Below, in pieces: positions 41,390 through 50,772 of a DNA stretch of 64,000 bases; within the stretch, counting starts at the first letter, position 1, and each line of letters opens with the position of its first letter. The notes under the pieces were generated by a model, which saw nothing but the letters and a program-made list of their open reading frames with translations, had not been told where the DNA came from and did not search any database. This DNA comes from Clostridia bacterium (GTDB taxonomy: Bacteria > Bacillota > Clostridia > Oscillospirales > CAG-382): positions 124,001-188,000 of the forward strand of contig JAFYKY010000010.1 of assembly GCA_017537345.1 (NCBI GenBank). The letters are read 5' to 3'. The translations under genes were made by a program, and so were the position numbers.

Positions 41390-42304
41390 TCAGAGAAGCC
41401 ACTGGAGGGCGGCTCCGAAGAGCCCGCAGTCGCCTTTAAGCGGTGATATTACCACTTCCGCTTCGGGGAGCAGATGGGGACGGAGGCGGGAAAGGAAGCC
41501 TTCGCCTTCGTTGGTGATGCCGCCTGCGATGATGACCAGCTCGGGCATAAAGATTTTTACTATACTATCCAATGCCAGTGCAAAGGTTTCGAAATATTTG
41601 TTCAAAAGATGCTGTGCTATATTACAGCCTCTTTCAGCCGCAATAAAGGCAGTTTGTCCGTCAACGCCGCCCCGCTCTTCTGCCACAGCCGCAAGTATGG
41701 AGGCGGGATGGAACACCGTAGCCTCTGCGGTGTTGGCGGTAAGCGCCTTGGTGGAGCAATACTGCTCGAAACAGCCGTGAAGTCCGCAAGCGCAAGGCTT
41801 GGGATCGTAAATATTGATTACAAAATGTCCCAACTCCCCTGCTCTGCCGTTTTTGCCCACAAGCAGTTTTCCGTTACATATAATACCGCCGCCGATACCC
41901 GTGCCGACAGTGATCATTACAACGTCCTTTTTCCCTCTCGCAACACCTGCAAGATATTCGCCGATAACGGCGCAGTTTCCATCGTTATCCAGCATTGCGG
42001 GGATACCCAGAGCATCGGAAATAAGCTTTGCCAAGGGCAGATTGCGGAAAGGAAGGTTGCCTGCGGTGATAACTATACCGTTTTCACGGTCGATACGTCC
42101 TGCAGAGCCGATACCTACACGCTCGATAGGGTATTTTTCCATTATCTCCTTGGAAACGGCGATAATATCCTCTACGATAGCGTCCTGACCTGCGGTAACG
42201 CGGGTGCGCACCGAGGTATCGTATACGATTTCTCTTTTTTCGCTGTCAACGACACCTAATTTTACCTTTGTGCCGCCGATATCTATTCCCAAAAAATATG
42301 ACAT
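41390..42304 (-). CDS. ROK family sugar kinase
   Basis: 304 residues. ATP motif GIDIGGTKVKLGVVD at the N-terminus, GTGIGGGIICNG, the ROK signature with zinc motif CACGLHGCFE (about 163-172), and the preceding His in ELGHFVI. It phosphorylates a hexose or N-acetylhexosamine. As the last gene after nagA, a GlcNAc or ManNAc kinase role is plausible; plain glucokinase is the alternative. Two bases separate it from the nagA stop. Confidence 0.9.
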   Translation of the reverse strand: MSYFLGIDIGGTKVKLGVVDSEKREIVYDTSVRTRVTAGQDAIVEDIIAVSKEIMEKYPIERVGIGSAGRIDRENGIVITAGNLPFRNLPLAKLISDALGIPAMLDNDGNCAVIGEYLAGVARGKKDVVMITVGTGIGGGIICNGKLLVGKNGRAGELGHFVINIYDPKPCACGLHGCFEQYCSTKALTANTAEATVFHPASILAAVAEERGGVDGQTAFIAAERGCNIAQHLLNKYFETFALALDSIVKIFMPELVIIAGGITNEGEGFLSRLRPHLLPEAEVVISPLKGDCGLFGAALQWLL

Positions 42305-42306
42305 TT

Positions 42307-43407
42307 TTAAACTATCCTTTCGCCGCCGTAAAAAACAGCGGTAATATCAAAGTTTTTATCAAGCACAACTATATCTGCCCGTTTGCCCGTATCCAAAGAG
42401 CCGCGGGTGGTATCTCCGCAGGCGCGGGCAGGATTAAGGGATGCCATAACGGCTATCTCTGCGGGAGAAAAGCCCAGAGAAAACATATTTTTAACCCCGT
42501 CATACAGAGTTTTGGTGCTTCCCGCAATAGTTTTTTTATCGTCCGCAAGGCACAGACCGTCCTTTACGTAACGCACTCTGCCGTCAACGATATATTCACC
42601 GTCCCCAAGTCCCGCAAACACGCCGCTATCGCTTATCATGGTGATATTACCCGTTCCCTTGCACTTAACCGCCACCTTTATTGCGGCGGAGGAAACGTGG
42701 TAAAGATCGCAGATAAGCTCGCACTGTATTTCGGGGGTGGTGAGGGCATAGCCCAACACACCGGGGTCCCGATGAGTGAAGGGGCGCATACCGTTATACG
42801 TATGGGTGAGCCGTGTTGCGCCGAGAGAATGGGCTTTTTCTGCCTGCTCAAAGGTGGCATCCGTATGCGCCATAGAAACGGTTATGCCGTTTTCGGCGCA
42901 GTATTTTACGGTTTCAAACCCGTTCTCCGTTTCGGGAGCGAGGGAAACTATCTTTAACATTCCCCCACTCTCTTTTTGGAAATTTTTTATTACGTTTATA
43001 TCGGGATTACGGAGCTTTTGTCTGTTCATGGCACCGATACGGGCAGGGTTTACGAAGGGCCCCTCCATATGAATGCCCAGCACACGCTCATCGTTTTGTT
43101 TTTTTATATTACGTGCCGCGGCGTACAGCTCCTCCTCGAAAAGAGAGCGTGTAGTTGCCAGCACGGCGGTAACACCCAGAGTACAAAGCTTATCAAGCCC
43201 TACGGAAAAATCCTGATCGGGTGAAGAAAACTCCGTGCCGAACGCACCGTGGTTGTGGGTATCTATAAAGCCGGGAAGCACGTAACAGCCGCTTGCGTCA
43301 AACACGCCGTTTTCCGAATTTTCGGTAATAACGCCGTTTTCAAAGCAAAGGTCTTTTGTTTTTAAGGTTTTGTCCGAGCAGAAAACTGCTCCGCCCGTTA
43401 TTTTCAT
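42307..43407 (-). CDS. nagA: N-acetylglucosamine-6-phosphate deacetylase
   Basis: 366 residues, amidohydrolase barrel. GFIDTHNHGAFG carries the His pair, HMEGPFVNP the metal Glu (about 118), MAHTDAT and THTYNGMRPFTHRDPG the next His residues, and MISDSGVFAG the catalytic Asp (about 254). It removes acetate from GlcNAc-6-P. Its ATG overlaps the stop of the upstream isomerase (ATGA). No nagB lies in the operon, so glucosamine-6-P would have to be handled elsewhere. Confidence 0.93.
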   Translation of the reverse strand: MKITGGAVFCSDKTLKTKDLCFENGVITENSENGVFDASGCYVLPGFIDTHNHGAFGTEFSSPDQDFSVGLDKLCTLGVTAVLATTRSLFEEELYAAARNIKKQNDERVLGIHMEGPFVNPARIGAMNRQKLRNPDINVIKNFQKESGGMLKIVSLAPETENGFETVKYCAENGITVSMAHTDATFEQAEKAHSLGATRLTHTYNGMRPFTHRDPGVLGYALTTPEIQCELICDLYHVSSAAIKVAVKCKGTGNITMISDSGVFAGLGDGEYIVDGRVRYVKDGLCLADDKKTIAGSTKTLYDGVKNMFSLGFSPAEIAVMASLNPARACGDTTRGSLDTGKRADIVVLDKNFDITAVFYGGERIV

Positions 43408-44258
43408 TTACCAAGTTCCTTTAACATCTTAACAAGGTTATCGTGGCCTGCCTGAATAGCGGGGAGAGTGTCTTCGATACCCTCGAACTCGATAGAGAAA
43501 TATCCGTCGTATCCGGTAGAGCAAATTACGTTAAGGCACTGGAAGGTGGGGTTATCGCCCTGACCGAAGATGGTGGCACGGCGGTAGTTGCCCCCGCGGG
43601 AAAGGTTCCAGAATGCGCCGGGGTTGCGAGCCATACCGCTTCTGAACAAGCTGTCCTTGCAGTGAACGTGGCAGATAAGATCGGAAAGTGCGGCGGTTGC
43701 GTTGGCGCAGTTTTCGTCAACTCCGCCGAAATTGCCGATATCGCAAAGAAAACGGTAGTTTTTGTGGTTTACCGCATTGTATACCTTGCGGACACGGTCG
43801 CTATCCTGAAACAGTCTGCCGTGGTTTTCGCTGCAGGTCATAACGCCCTTGCTTTCGCCGTAAGAAGCAACCTCACGTATAGCGGGCGCCATTATCTCTA
43901 CTGCGGCTTCGATAGTCTTTTCGCCCTCGTAGCCTTCGTAAAATCCCCAAGCCACGTCGTGACGCATCATGGTAACGCCGTTTTCTGCGGCAACGTCGAT
44001 ATGCTTCTTTACACGCTCAACCTCCGCTTCGGGGTTGGGAACAAGGAAGTTTGCGCCGGTGGTGTATATGGGGGCCTCAAGCCCTTTTTCTCTTATGTAT
44101 TTAAAGATACGCTTTGCAAATTCGGGGTCGAGCTCGTTAAGAACGCACTCAAAACCGCTAGCGCCGATAGATGCCGCGTGGTCAACGGCGCCTTCCCAAG
44201 AAAGCGCGCCTGTATCAAGTAATCTGTGATAGCTCCAAGAGCTTATAGCTGTTTTCAT
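43404..44258 (-). CDS. Sugar phosphate isomerase/epimerase (AP-endonuclease-2 family)
   Basis: 284 residues, TIM barrel. Metal-site pieces: GFECVLNELD, then ENHGRLF, DIGNFGG, and HVHCKD, and a final SIEFEG Glu. The family includes xylose-isomerase-like isomerases, inosose dehydratase and enzymes that act on 3-keto-sugars. Starts and stops overlap both neighbours by 4 bases, so it is tightly coupled to the isomerase-oxidoreductase fusion upstream and nagA downstream. Confidence 0.88.
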   Translation of the reverse strand: MKTAISSWSYHRLLDTGALSWEGAVDHAASIGASGFECVLNELDPEFAKRIFKYIREKGLEAPIYTTGANFLVPNPEAEVERVKKHIDVAAENGVTMMRHDVAWGFYEGYEGEKTIEAAVEIMAPAIREVASYGESKGVMTCSENHGRLFQDSDRVRKVYNAVNHKNYRFLCDIGNFGGVDENCANATAALSDLICHVHCKDSLFRSGMARNPGAFWNLSRGGNYRRATIFGQGDNPTFQCLNVICSTGYDGYFSIEFEGIEDTLPAIQAGHDNLVKMLKELGK

Positions 44259-46105
44259 ATAATAACCTCTCTGCCTTCTTTACCGGAAAGATATATTGCA
44301 TCCAGCATTTCCTGCATCTGGATAGCCTGCTCGATAGGATATCTTACTTCGCCGCCGTTAAGCACCTTGTCTGCAAAATGCTCGATCTCGGAAGCGAAAC
44401 GGTCGTTATCCAAAACCTTAATGCTGTCTGTGGAAAGATAGCCTTCACGCTCGCCGTAAATGGTGAGGGGGCTTACGGTTGCGCCTGCCTTTGAACCGCA
44501 AACAAGAGTGGAGCTTCCGTCGGGAGCGTTTATAGCCCAAGTTGCTTCAAAGGAAAGCATTGCGCCGTTTTCGAAGTGAATAACGCCCATACCGGAATCT
44601 TCTACGTTGAACTGATTATCGGGGCAAGGAGTGCCCTTCCACTTGGTTACGCCCTTGGTCTGGTAATCGCCTATCTTGGTGTTTACGATAGCGCTTACAC
44701 GGGTAGGCTTGGGAGTGCCCATAAGATACCAAGCCGCGTCTATGCCGTGGATACCGATATCATAAACGGGACCGCCGCCTGCGTGCTCAAGATCGGTAAA
44801 CCAGCCGGTGGGAGTTCCTCTGCGGCGTACGTATGCGGTCTTGCCGTAGTAAACGTCGCCCAGCTCGCCTTTTTCGTACAGTTCGCGGATATAGCAGTTT
44901 GCGTTGCCGAATCTGCCGGGAACTGCCAGCATAAATCTTACGCCCGCATCCTTAACAGCCTTTTCCATTGCTCTTGCTTCATCTGCGCTGCGAGCCATAG
45001 GCTTTTCGCACAGAACGTGCTTGCCTGCGTTTGCGGCGGCGATACATACGGGAGCGTGGCCGTTGTTCCAGGTGCAGATATCTACAGCGTCGATCTCTGC
45101 TTCTGCGCACATCTCTTCTACGGAGGTAAAGTAAGGTACGCCTAATTTTTCTGCGGCAACACGTGATCTTTCTTCGTTAATATCCGCAATAGCAACGACG
45201 CGCGCGTTGTTTATCTTTGCGTAACCGCCTGCGTGGCCGTTTGTGTATATATTACCTGCGCCCACAACGCCCATACGCAAAGTGGTCTGGGGGTTAAGGG
45301 TCTTGAAATATTCTATGCTCTGTCTTGCGCATTCAAGGCGGGAAAGTCCCATAGAGGGTTCGTCCTGCTCGATAACTATCCATTCAACTCCGCTGTGTCT
45401 TGCGGCGCAAAGGAGAGAATCTATATCCTGCAAGCCCTTGCCCAGAGGACGGAATTCAAAGGAGCTTTCCTCTTCCGGAGAAGCGTTATCGTCGATACCG
45501 ATAAGGTTGTACAGCTTACCTGCCTTGCCTTCGGATTTATAATAATCCTTAAGATGCAGTACGGGGGTTCTGCCCTTGTAGGAACGGAGGTATTTACCTA
45601 CGTTTACCCCTGCGACAGCCGCCCAGCAGGTATCCAGCTCCAAGCCCAGCTCGGGGGCGGAAGCAAGGAAGATATCCAAGCCGTATTCGCCGTCTACCTT
45701 CTTGAATTCAAAATCGTGGTTGTGGTACTGGAGAGGAAGTCCGTTTTCCGCGCACTTTTTGGCGAGTTTTTTAACGTCCTCCACGCACTTTGCAAAGCCC
45801 GCGTTGCCGGGACGGCGCTCCTCTTCAAGATAAGGAACTACTATGTACTGAACGCCTACCGTTTTGTAATCTTCAATGATCTTGTCTGTGTCTGCAAGAA
45901 GCGCGGAAATAGGAACGTGGGCAGAAATGGGGGTAAGCCCAACCTCGTTCAGATACGCCTTCATCTGCGCAGGTTCAACACCGTAAAGGCCTGCCAGCTC
46001 TACGCCGTCATAGCCCATTTCCTTTACCGCTTTAAGGGTGGAAAGAACGTCTTTTTCCATATCCGTTCTTATGGAATAAAGCTGTAACGCTACGGGAAAT
46101 TTCAT
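44255..46105 (-). CDS. Fusion: sugar phosphate isomerase + Gfo/Idh/MocA oxidoreductase
   Basis: 616 residues. Residues 1-270 are an isomerase-like TIM barrel (ALQLYSIR, GVELAGLYG, QYHNHDFEF, LELDTCWAA, LHLKDYY, EQDEPS). Residues about 276-616 are an NAD-dependent Gfo/Idh/MocA oxidoreductase: Rossmann GVVGAGNIY (about 279), AIADINEER, CEKPMARS (about 366) and the barrel-side GGGPVYDIGIHGIDAAWYL. These activities are normally separate genes; no stop or frameshift joins them. An oxidation coupled to isomerisation or elimination on one substrate is the obvious reading, for example via a 3-keto-glycoside. It heads the operon; GGAG precedes the ATG. Confidence 0.9.
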   Translation of the reverse strand: MKFPVALQLYSIRTDMEKDVLSTLKAVKEMGYDGVELAGLYGVEPAQMKAYLNEVGLTPISAHVPISALLADTDKIIEDYKTVGVQYIVVPYLEEERRPGNAGFAKCVEDVKKLAKKCAENGLPLQYHNHDFEFKKVDGEYGLDIFLASAPELGLELDTCWAAVAGVNVGKYLRSYKGRTPVLHLKDYYKSEGKAGKLYNLIGIDDNASPEEESSFEFRPLGKGLQDIDSLLCAARHSGVEWIVIEQDEPSMGLSRLECARQSIEYFKTLNPQTTLRMGVVGAGNIYTNGHAGGYAKINNARVVAIADINEERSRVAAEKLGVPYFTSVEEMCAEAEIDAVDICTWNNGHAPVCIAAANAGKHVLCEKPMARSADEARAMEKAVKDAGVRFMLAVPGRFGNANCYIRELYEKGELGDVYYGKTAYVRRRGTPTGWFTDLEHAGGGPVYDIGIHGIDAAWYLMGTPKPTRVSAIVNTKIGDYQTKGVTKWKGTPCPDNQFNVEDSGMGVIHFENGAMLSFEATWAINAPDGSSTLVCGSKAGATVSPLTIYGEREGYLSTDSIKVLDNDRFASEIEHFADKVLNGGEVRYPIEQAIQMQEMLDAIYLSGKEGREVII

Positions 46106-46156
46106 AATACATAATCTCCTTTTTATATAAGAAAAATTTATTGTTTTTACGCTTTG

Positions 46157-46185
46157 AGTTTAGCACAAAAGGAATAAAAATACAA
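46157..46185 (-). promoter_or_regulatory. Promoter of the amino-sugar operon
   Basis: Minus strand: -35 TTGTAT at 46180-46185, 17-base spacer, -10 TAAACT at 46157-46162, leader about 45 nt. Confidence 0.55.
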
Positions 46186-46301
46186 CCTTTTTGTAAAGAA
46201 TTTATGCTTGCAAAAAGCAAAAAACTTGTTTGTTTTTTTACACAAAATCTGTGCGCTCTTTTCTACACATCATACAATTGAAATAAGCCTTATGCAAACT
46301 T

Positions 46302-46526
46302 GTGTTTTACAAGCACGAAGAAAACGGAAAGCAGTTTTACGTTCATGAAGAATATCATGCAGACCATGTTGATGTGGAATCGGATGTTCCCCCTTATATT
46401 TTCGTAGCAGCGATGTATAACGGCGTGGCTTATCGTGTTACTATTGGCAGTCCTACCGAAAGATACACCTTGGAACAGCTTATGGAAATTAAAACCGAGC
46501 CTTACGTTCCCGAAGAAGCAGAATAG
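46302..46526 (+). CDS. Small acidic protein or gene remnant
   Basis: 74 residues from a GTG; there is no ATG and no clear ribosome binding site, and the frame is closed just upstream by a TAA at 46284. The sequence reads like real protein (YHADHVDVESDVPPYIFVAAMYNG, split here as HADHVDVESD then PPYIFVAAMYNG) and it is followed by a proper terminator. It may be the 3' end of a degraded gene or a small gene with weak initiation. No family recognised. Confidence 0.4.
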   Translation: MFYKHEENGKQFYVHEEYHADHVDVESDVPPYIFVAAMYNGVAYRVTIGSPTERYTLEQLMEIKTEPYVPEEAE

Positions 46527-46547
46527 AAATCAACCCTATACAAAACC

Positions 46548-46576
46548 AAAAGCTCCCGAAAAATCGGGAGCTTTTT
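46548..46576. terminator. Bidirectional terminator
   Basis: AAAAGCTCCCGA / TCGGGAGCTTTT stem with AAAA loop, between the small frame and the convergent ABC exporter gene. Confidence 0.88.
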
Positions 46577-46584
46577 GTGTGATG

Positions 46585-48591
46585 TTATTCAAGCTCGAAC
46601 GCGCCGGTATAAAGGCGGTAATAGGTGCCTTTTTCGGCGATAAGCTTTTCGTGGTTGCCCCGTTCGATGATCCTGCCCTTATCCAGCACCATAATAACGT
46701 CGGAGTTTCTTACGGTGGAAAGGCGGTGGGCGATAACGAACACGGTTCTGCCGTGCATAAGGGCATCCATACCCCTTTGAACGATAGCCTCCGTACGGGT
46801 ATCTATGGAGGAGGTAGCCTCGTCCAGTATCATAACGGGCGGATCTGCCACGGCGGCGCGGGCTATTGAAAGAAGCTGGCGCTGACCTTGGGAAAGTCCG
46901 CTTCCGTCACCGGAAAGCATTGTATCGTACCCCTTGGGAAGCATACGGATAAATCCGTCCGCGTTGGCAAGACGCGCGGCGGCGATACACTCTTCATCGG
47001 TAGCATCGGGTCTGCCGTAACGGATATTTTCCATAACCGTGCCGGTGAACAGATTTACATCCTGAAGCACCACACCCAAAGAACGGCGGAGATCGTTTTT
47101 GCGTATCTTATTGATATTTATGCCGTCGTAACGTATCTTGCCGTCGGCAATATCGTAAAAGCGGTTGATAAGGTTGGTGATAGTGGTTTTGCCTGCACCC
47201 GTTGCGCCTACAAACGCTACCTTCTGACCGGGTTCGGCATAAAGGGAAATATCGTAAAGCACCTGCTTTTCTTCCACATAGCCGAAATCCACGTTTTCCA
47301 GCACCACGTTGCCCTTAAGCTCGGTATAAGTAACCGTTCCGTCTGCCTGATGAGGATGCTTCCAAGCCCACAGACCTGTTTTTTCTTCTGTTTCCGTAAG
47401 CACGCCGTCCACGTATTTTGCGTTGACGAGGGTTACGTAGCCATCGTCGGCTTCGGGCTTTTCGTCAAGCAGGGCGAACACGCGCTTTGCGCCCGCCATT
47501 GCCATGGCGATGGAGTTTACCTGATTGGATATCTGGGAAATGGGGCGCATAAAGGATTTGGTGAGAGTGAGGAAGGAAACGATCATACCCAAAGAAAGCG
47601 CGTTGAACACAGAGGGATTTTCCTTTGTGATAAACTTAAAAAGACTTTCTATGGAGAAATTGAGGCTTATATCCTTGTTTATACAGTAAATGGCGATAGC
47701 GCCGCCTGCGATAGCGATAACAACGTAAAGCAGATGGGAAAATGCGTTCATAAGCGGTCCCATCATATTACCGAACTTGTTTGCCTCGGTAGCGTTTTTG
47801 CAAAGCTCATCGTTTATTTTATCGAACTGCTCTTTGCATATCTCCTCGCGGTTGAAGACCTTTACAACCTTCTGGCCGTTTACCATTTCTTCTATAAATC
47901 CGTTTTCTTTACCCAATGATTCCTGCTGGCGCATAAAGTATTTGCCCGCGTTTTTGCCTATCTTGCCGATAACGCCCGTGGAAAGCAGGAGCAGTAAAAC
48001 AGAAAGCAGAGTGAGCCAAACGGAATTATACAGCATAGAGAACACCACGGAAATTATGGTGAACACAGAGGATATGGTTTGGGGGATAGTCTGGGAAACC
48101 AACTGGCGGATAGTATCCGTATCGTTGGTATAATGGCTCATAACCTCGCCGAAGGAATGGGTATCGAAATACTTGACGGGCAGTGTCTGCATATGGTTGA
48201 ACATATCGTCACGTATAGTCTTGAGTATGCCCTGAGAAACCTTTGCCATTATAAAGCTTTGCAAAAATCCCGAAACCAGACCCACGCCGTATATTACCGC
48301 CATACCCATTAACGCGGTAAGCAGTGCGGCAAACAGCTCCTCTGTGGGGTTTTTGGCAAGAGGGCCTATATATTCATCCACCAGAGTCTTTAAAAACAAG
48401 GCGGATGCAACGGAAACCGCCGCGGAAAGTATTACAAAAAACAGTACCAGCGCTACTCTGCCCCAATAAGGACGAAAATATTTTATAAGACGCTTTGCGG
48501 TGGTCTTATCCAGAGGGACCTTTTTGCCGCCCATAGCTCTGCCTCTGGGTCCGGGACCGTGAACGGGACGGGATTGTTCCTGCTTGCTCAT
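46585..48591 (-). CDS. Heterodimeric ABC exporter, subunit with intact catalytic site residues
   Basis: 668 residues from the ATG at 48591, which overlaps the stop of the partner gene (ATGA) and has AAAGGAGGGG upstream. The N-terminus is basic and Gly/Pro-rich (RPVHGPGPRGRAMGG) before six membrane helices; an insertion of about 45 residues separates the membrane domain from the ATPase. Walker A GATGAGKTT, signature LSQGQRQ, and Walker B followed by Glu (LDEATSSID). Together with the upstream subunit it forms an exporter of the BmrCD/TM287-288 kind, moving drugs, lipids or peptides. Confidence 0.92.
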   Translation of the reverse strand: MSKQEQSRPVHGPGPRGRAMGGKKVPLDKTTAKRLIKYFRPYWGRVALVLFFVILSAAVSVASALFLKTLVDEYIGPLAKNPTEELFAALLTALMGMAVIYGVGLVSGFLQSFIMAKVSQGILKTIRDDMFNHMQTLPVKYFDTHSFGEVMSHYTNDTDTIRQLVSQTIPQTISSVFTIISVVFSMLYNSVWLTLLSVLLLLLSTGVIGKIGKNAGKYFMRQQESLGKENGFIEEMVNGQKVVKVFNREEICKEQFDKINDELCKNATEANKFGNMMGPLMNAFSHLLYVVIAIAGGAIAIYCINKDISLNFSIESLFKFITKENPSVFNALSLGMIVSFLTLTKSFMRPISQISNQVNSIAMAMAGAKRVFALLDEKPEADDGYVTLVNAKYVDGVLTETEEKTGLWAWKHPHQADGTVTYTELKGNVVLENVDFGYVEEKQVLYDISLYAEPGQKVAFVGATGAGKTTITNLINRFYDIADGKIRYDGININKIRKNDLRRSLGVVLQDVNLFTGTVMENIRYGRPDATDEECIAAARLANADGFIRMLPKGYDTMLSGDGSGLSQGQRQLLSIARAAVADPPVMILDEATSSIDTRTEAIVQRGMDALMHGRTVFVIAHRLSTVRNSDVIMVLDKGRIIERGNHEKLIAEKGTYYRLYTGAFELE

Positions 48592-50342
48592 TCTTTGTCC
48601 CCTCCTTTTACCTGAGAATTGTATACCTCGCGGTAAACTTCGCTGTTTTCCATAAGATATTCGTGGTTGCCGCAAGCGGAAATTTTACCGTCATCAAGGA
48701 CGATTATCTTATCCGCATCCTGCACCGAGCTTATACGCTGGGCGATAATAAGCTTGGTGGTATGGGGAATTTCTTCGCGGAAGGCTTTGCGGATAAGCGC
48801 ATCCGTACGGGTGTCCACCGCAGAGGTGGAATCATCCAGAATAAGTATTTTGGGCTTTTTGAGCAGGGCGCGGGCGATACAAAGACGCTGCTTTTGTCCG
48901 CCGGAAACGTTTGCGCCTCCTTGCTCGATCATAGTATCGTACTTTTCGGGGAAGGTCTGTATAAATTCGTCTGCGCAGGCAAGACGGCATACACGCTCCA
49001 ATTCCTCGTCCGTTGCTTGCGGGTTGCCCCAGCGCAGGTTTTCTTTTATAGTACCGGAAAACAACTCGTTTTTCTGAAGCACCATCGCCACGTTATCACG
49101 CAGGGTGGTTATATCGTAATTGCGCACATCCTCGCCGCCAACCTTAACGGAGCCTGAAAGTACGTCGTAAAGGCGGGGGATAAGGGAAACGAAGGTGGAT
49201 TTGGAAGAACCGGTACCGCCGATAATTCCCACGGTTTCGCCTGAATTTATCTTAACGGAAACGTTTTCAAGACACTTTTTGTCCGCATTCTTTGAATAGG
49301 AAAAGCTTACGTTTTCGAACTCTACAGAGCCGTCTTTAACCTCGTAAAGGGGGGATTCGGGGTTGACGATATCGCTTTTTTCGTTAAGTATCTCAACCAC
49401 GCGCTCTGCAGAGGCTTTGGACATCGTGATCATTACGAACGCCATAGAAACCATCATAAGAGAGGTGAGTATCTGGGATGCGTAGGTGATGAGAGAGGTG
49501 AGCTGACCTACGGAAAGTCCCCCCGCTATATCCCCGTTGCCGCCGCTTTGGGCGATAACCTTTGCGCCGAACCAGGCGAGAACCAGCACGGTTGCGTACA
49601 TACAGCCCTGCATTACGGGGTTATTGAAGGCAAGTATCTTTTCCGCACGGGTGAAATCCGAATAAATGCGGTTTGAAATTGCGCCGAATTTTTGTTTTTC
49701 CGTCTCTTCACGGGTAAAGGATTTTACAACTCTTATGCCCCGCAGATCTTCTTCCACCACTTCGTTAAGCTTGTCGTAGGTTTTGAACACCCGCTGAAAA
49801 ATGGGGTGGGCAAACTTCATTATTAACAAAAGCGCACCCGCAAGCACGGGAATGGTTATAAAGAAAATGAGAGAAAGCTTAAAGCTGATACGCGCCGCAA
49901 AGACAAAGGACCATATTATCATCATAGGGCTGCGGACAGCCATACGGATGATCATCTGGTACGCCATGGTTACGTTGTTTACGTCCGTAGTAAGACGGGT
50001 AACGATACCGCCGGTGGAATATTTGTCTATATTGGTAAAAGAGAAATTCTGTATGTTATAATACATATCGTGGCGCAGGTTGCGGGCAAGACCTGCAGAA
50101 GCGGTTGCGGCGTATTTTGCGGCGAGAAAACCAAAAAGCATTACCAAAAACGCGCTTACTACAAGGATAATTCCGTATTTAAGTATGACAGGCATATTCG
50201 CCTGCTCTATGCCTTTATCTATGAGGGTTGCTGTAATATAGGGAATGAGCACCTCCATTACCACTTCCAGAGAAACGGTAACCGAGGTAAGCAGGGACGG
50301 CTTTTTGAATTCCCGTATACACGCGGCGAGTCTTTTTATCAT
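48588..50342 (-). CDS. Heterodimeric ABC exporter, subunit with degenerate Walker B
   Basis: 584 residues, six membrane helices and an ATPase domain. Walker A is GGTGSSKST (Ser where Gly is usual), signature VSGGQKQR, and the residue after Walker B is Asp, not Glu (LDDSTSAVD). This asymmetry with the partner, which keeps Glu, is the mark of heterodimeric exporters with one active and one weak ATP site. It lies 9 bases after the zinc-ribbon membrane protein in a MarR-led operon. Confidence 0.92.
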   Translation of the reverse strand: MIKRLAACIREFKKPSLLTSVTVSLEVVMEVLIPYITATLIDKGIEQANMPVILKYGIILVVSAFLVMLFGFLAAKYAATASAGLARNLRHDMYYNIQNFSFTNIDKYSTGGIVTRLTTDVNNVTMAYQMIIRMAVRSPMMIIWSFVFAARISFKLSLIFFITIPVLAGALLLIMKFAHPIFQRVFKTYDKLNEVVEEDLRGIRVVKSFTREETEKQKFGAISNRIYSDFTRAEKILAFNNPVMQGCMYATVLVLAWFGAKVIAQSGGNGDIAGGLSVGQLTSLITYASQILTSLMMVSMAFVMITMSKASAERVVEILNEKSDIVNPESPLYEVKDGSVEFENVSFSYSKNADKKCLENVSVKINSGETVGIIGGTGSSKSTFVSLIPRLYDVLSGSVKVGGEDVRNYDITTLRDNVAMVLQKNELFSGTIKENLRWGNPQATDEELERVCRLACADEFIQTFPEKYDTMIEQGGANVSGGQKQRLCIARALLKKPKILILDDSTSAVDTRTDALIRKAFREEIPHTTKLIIAQRISSVQDADKIIVLDDGKISACGNHEYLMENSEVYREVYNSQVKGGDKE

Positions 50343-50351
50343 ATTATACCT

Positions 50352-50771
50352 CTATATCTTGGTTTCAAATCTTTTTCTGCACTTGGGGCAGGAAACGGTG
50401 TGTCTGCCCTTCTTTTTGGGAAGGCGCAGGGTTGCTTTACAATGGGGGCATTTTTTGTAAACGTGGGTCTTGCGATCCCTGAACTGGGCTTTTTTGCGCT
50501 TGAAGAAGGAAACTATCTTTCCTCGGAAAGCAAGGTATTTTGCGTTTTCCGCCCGTCTTTTATATACGTTTCTGGAAAGCACACGGAACACCGCATAGCC
50601 CAGCAGAGCGTAATAAATGAGGGAAAGGGCGGAGGACACCCAAAAATTGCGGACAAAAATGGCGACCACCGCCACGGCAAAGGATGCCCACACGCATACG
50701 CGGAAAAGGTTATCCGGTCCGTTTCTGCCCAGCATAAAATTATATAATTTCTGACCTAATCTTCTGAACAT
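50352..50771 (-). CDS. Two-helix membrane protein with C-terminal zinc ribbon
   Basis: 139 residues: two hydrophobic segments (about 25-65), a very basic linker, and a C-terminal zinc ribbon (KKCPHCKATLRLPKKKG, then SCPKCRKRF, about 107-135). The ribbon faces the cytoplasm if the helices form a hairpin. It begins one base after the MarR stop and precedes the ABC pair. Function unknown; a membrane-bound accessory to the exporter or regulator is an inference from position. Confidence 0.75.
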   Translation of the reverse strand: MFRRLGQKLYNFMLGRNGPDNLFRVCVWASFAVAVVAIFVRNFWVSSALSLIYYALLGYAVFRVLSRNVYKRRAENAKYLAFRGKIVSFFKRKKAQFRDRKTHVYKKCPHCKATLRLPKKKGRHTVSCPKCRKRFETKI

Positions 50772-50772
50772 T

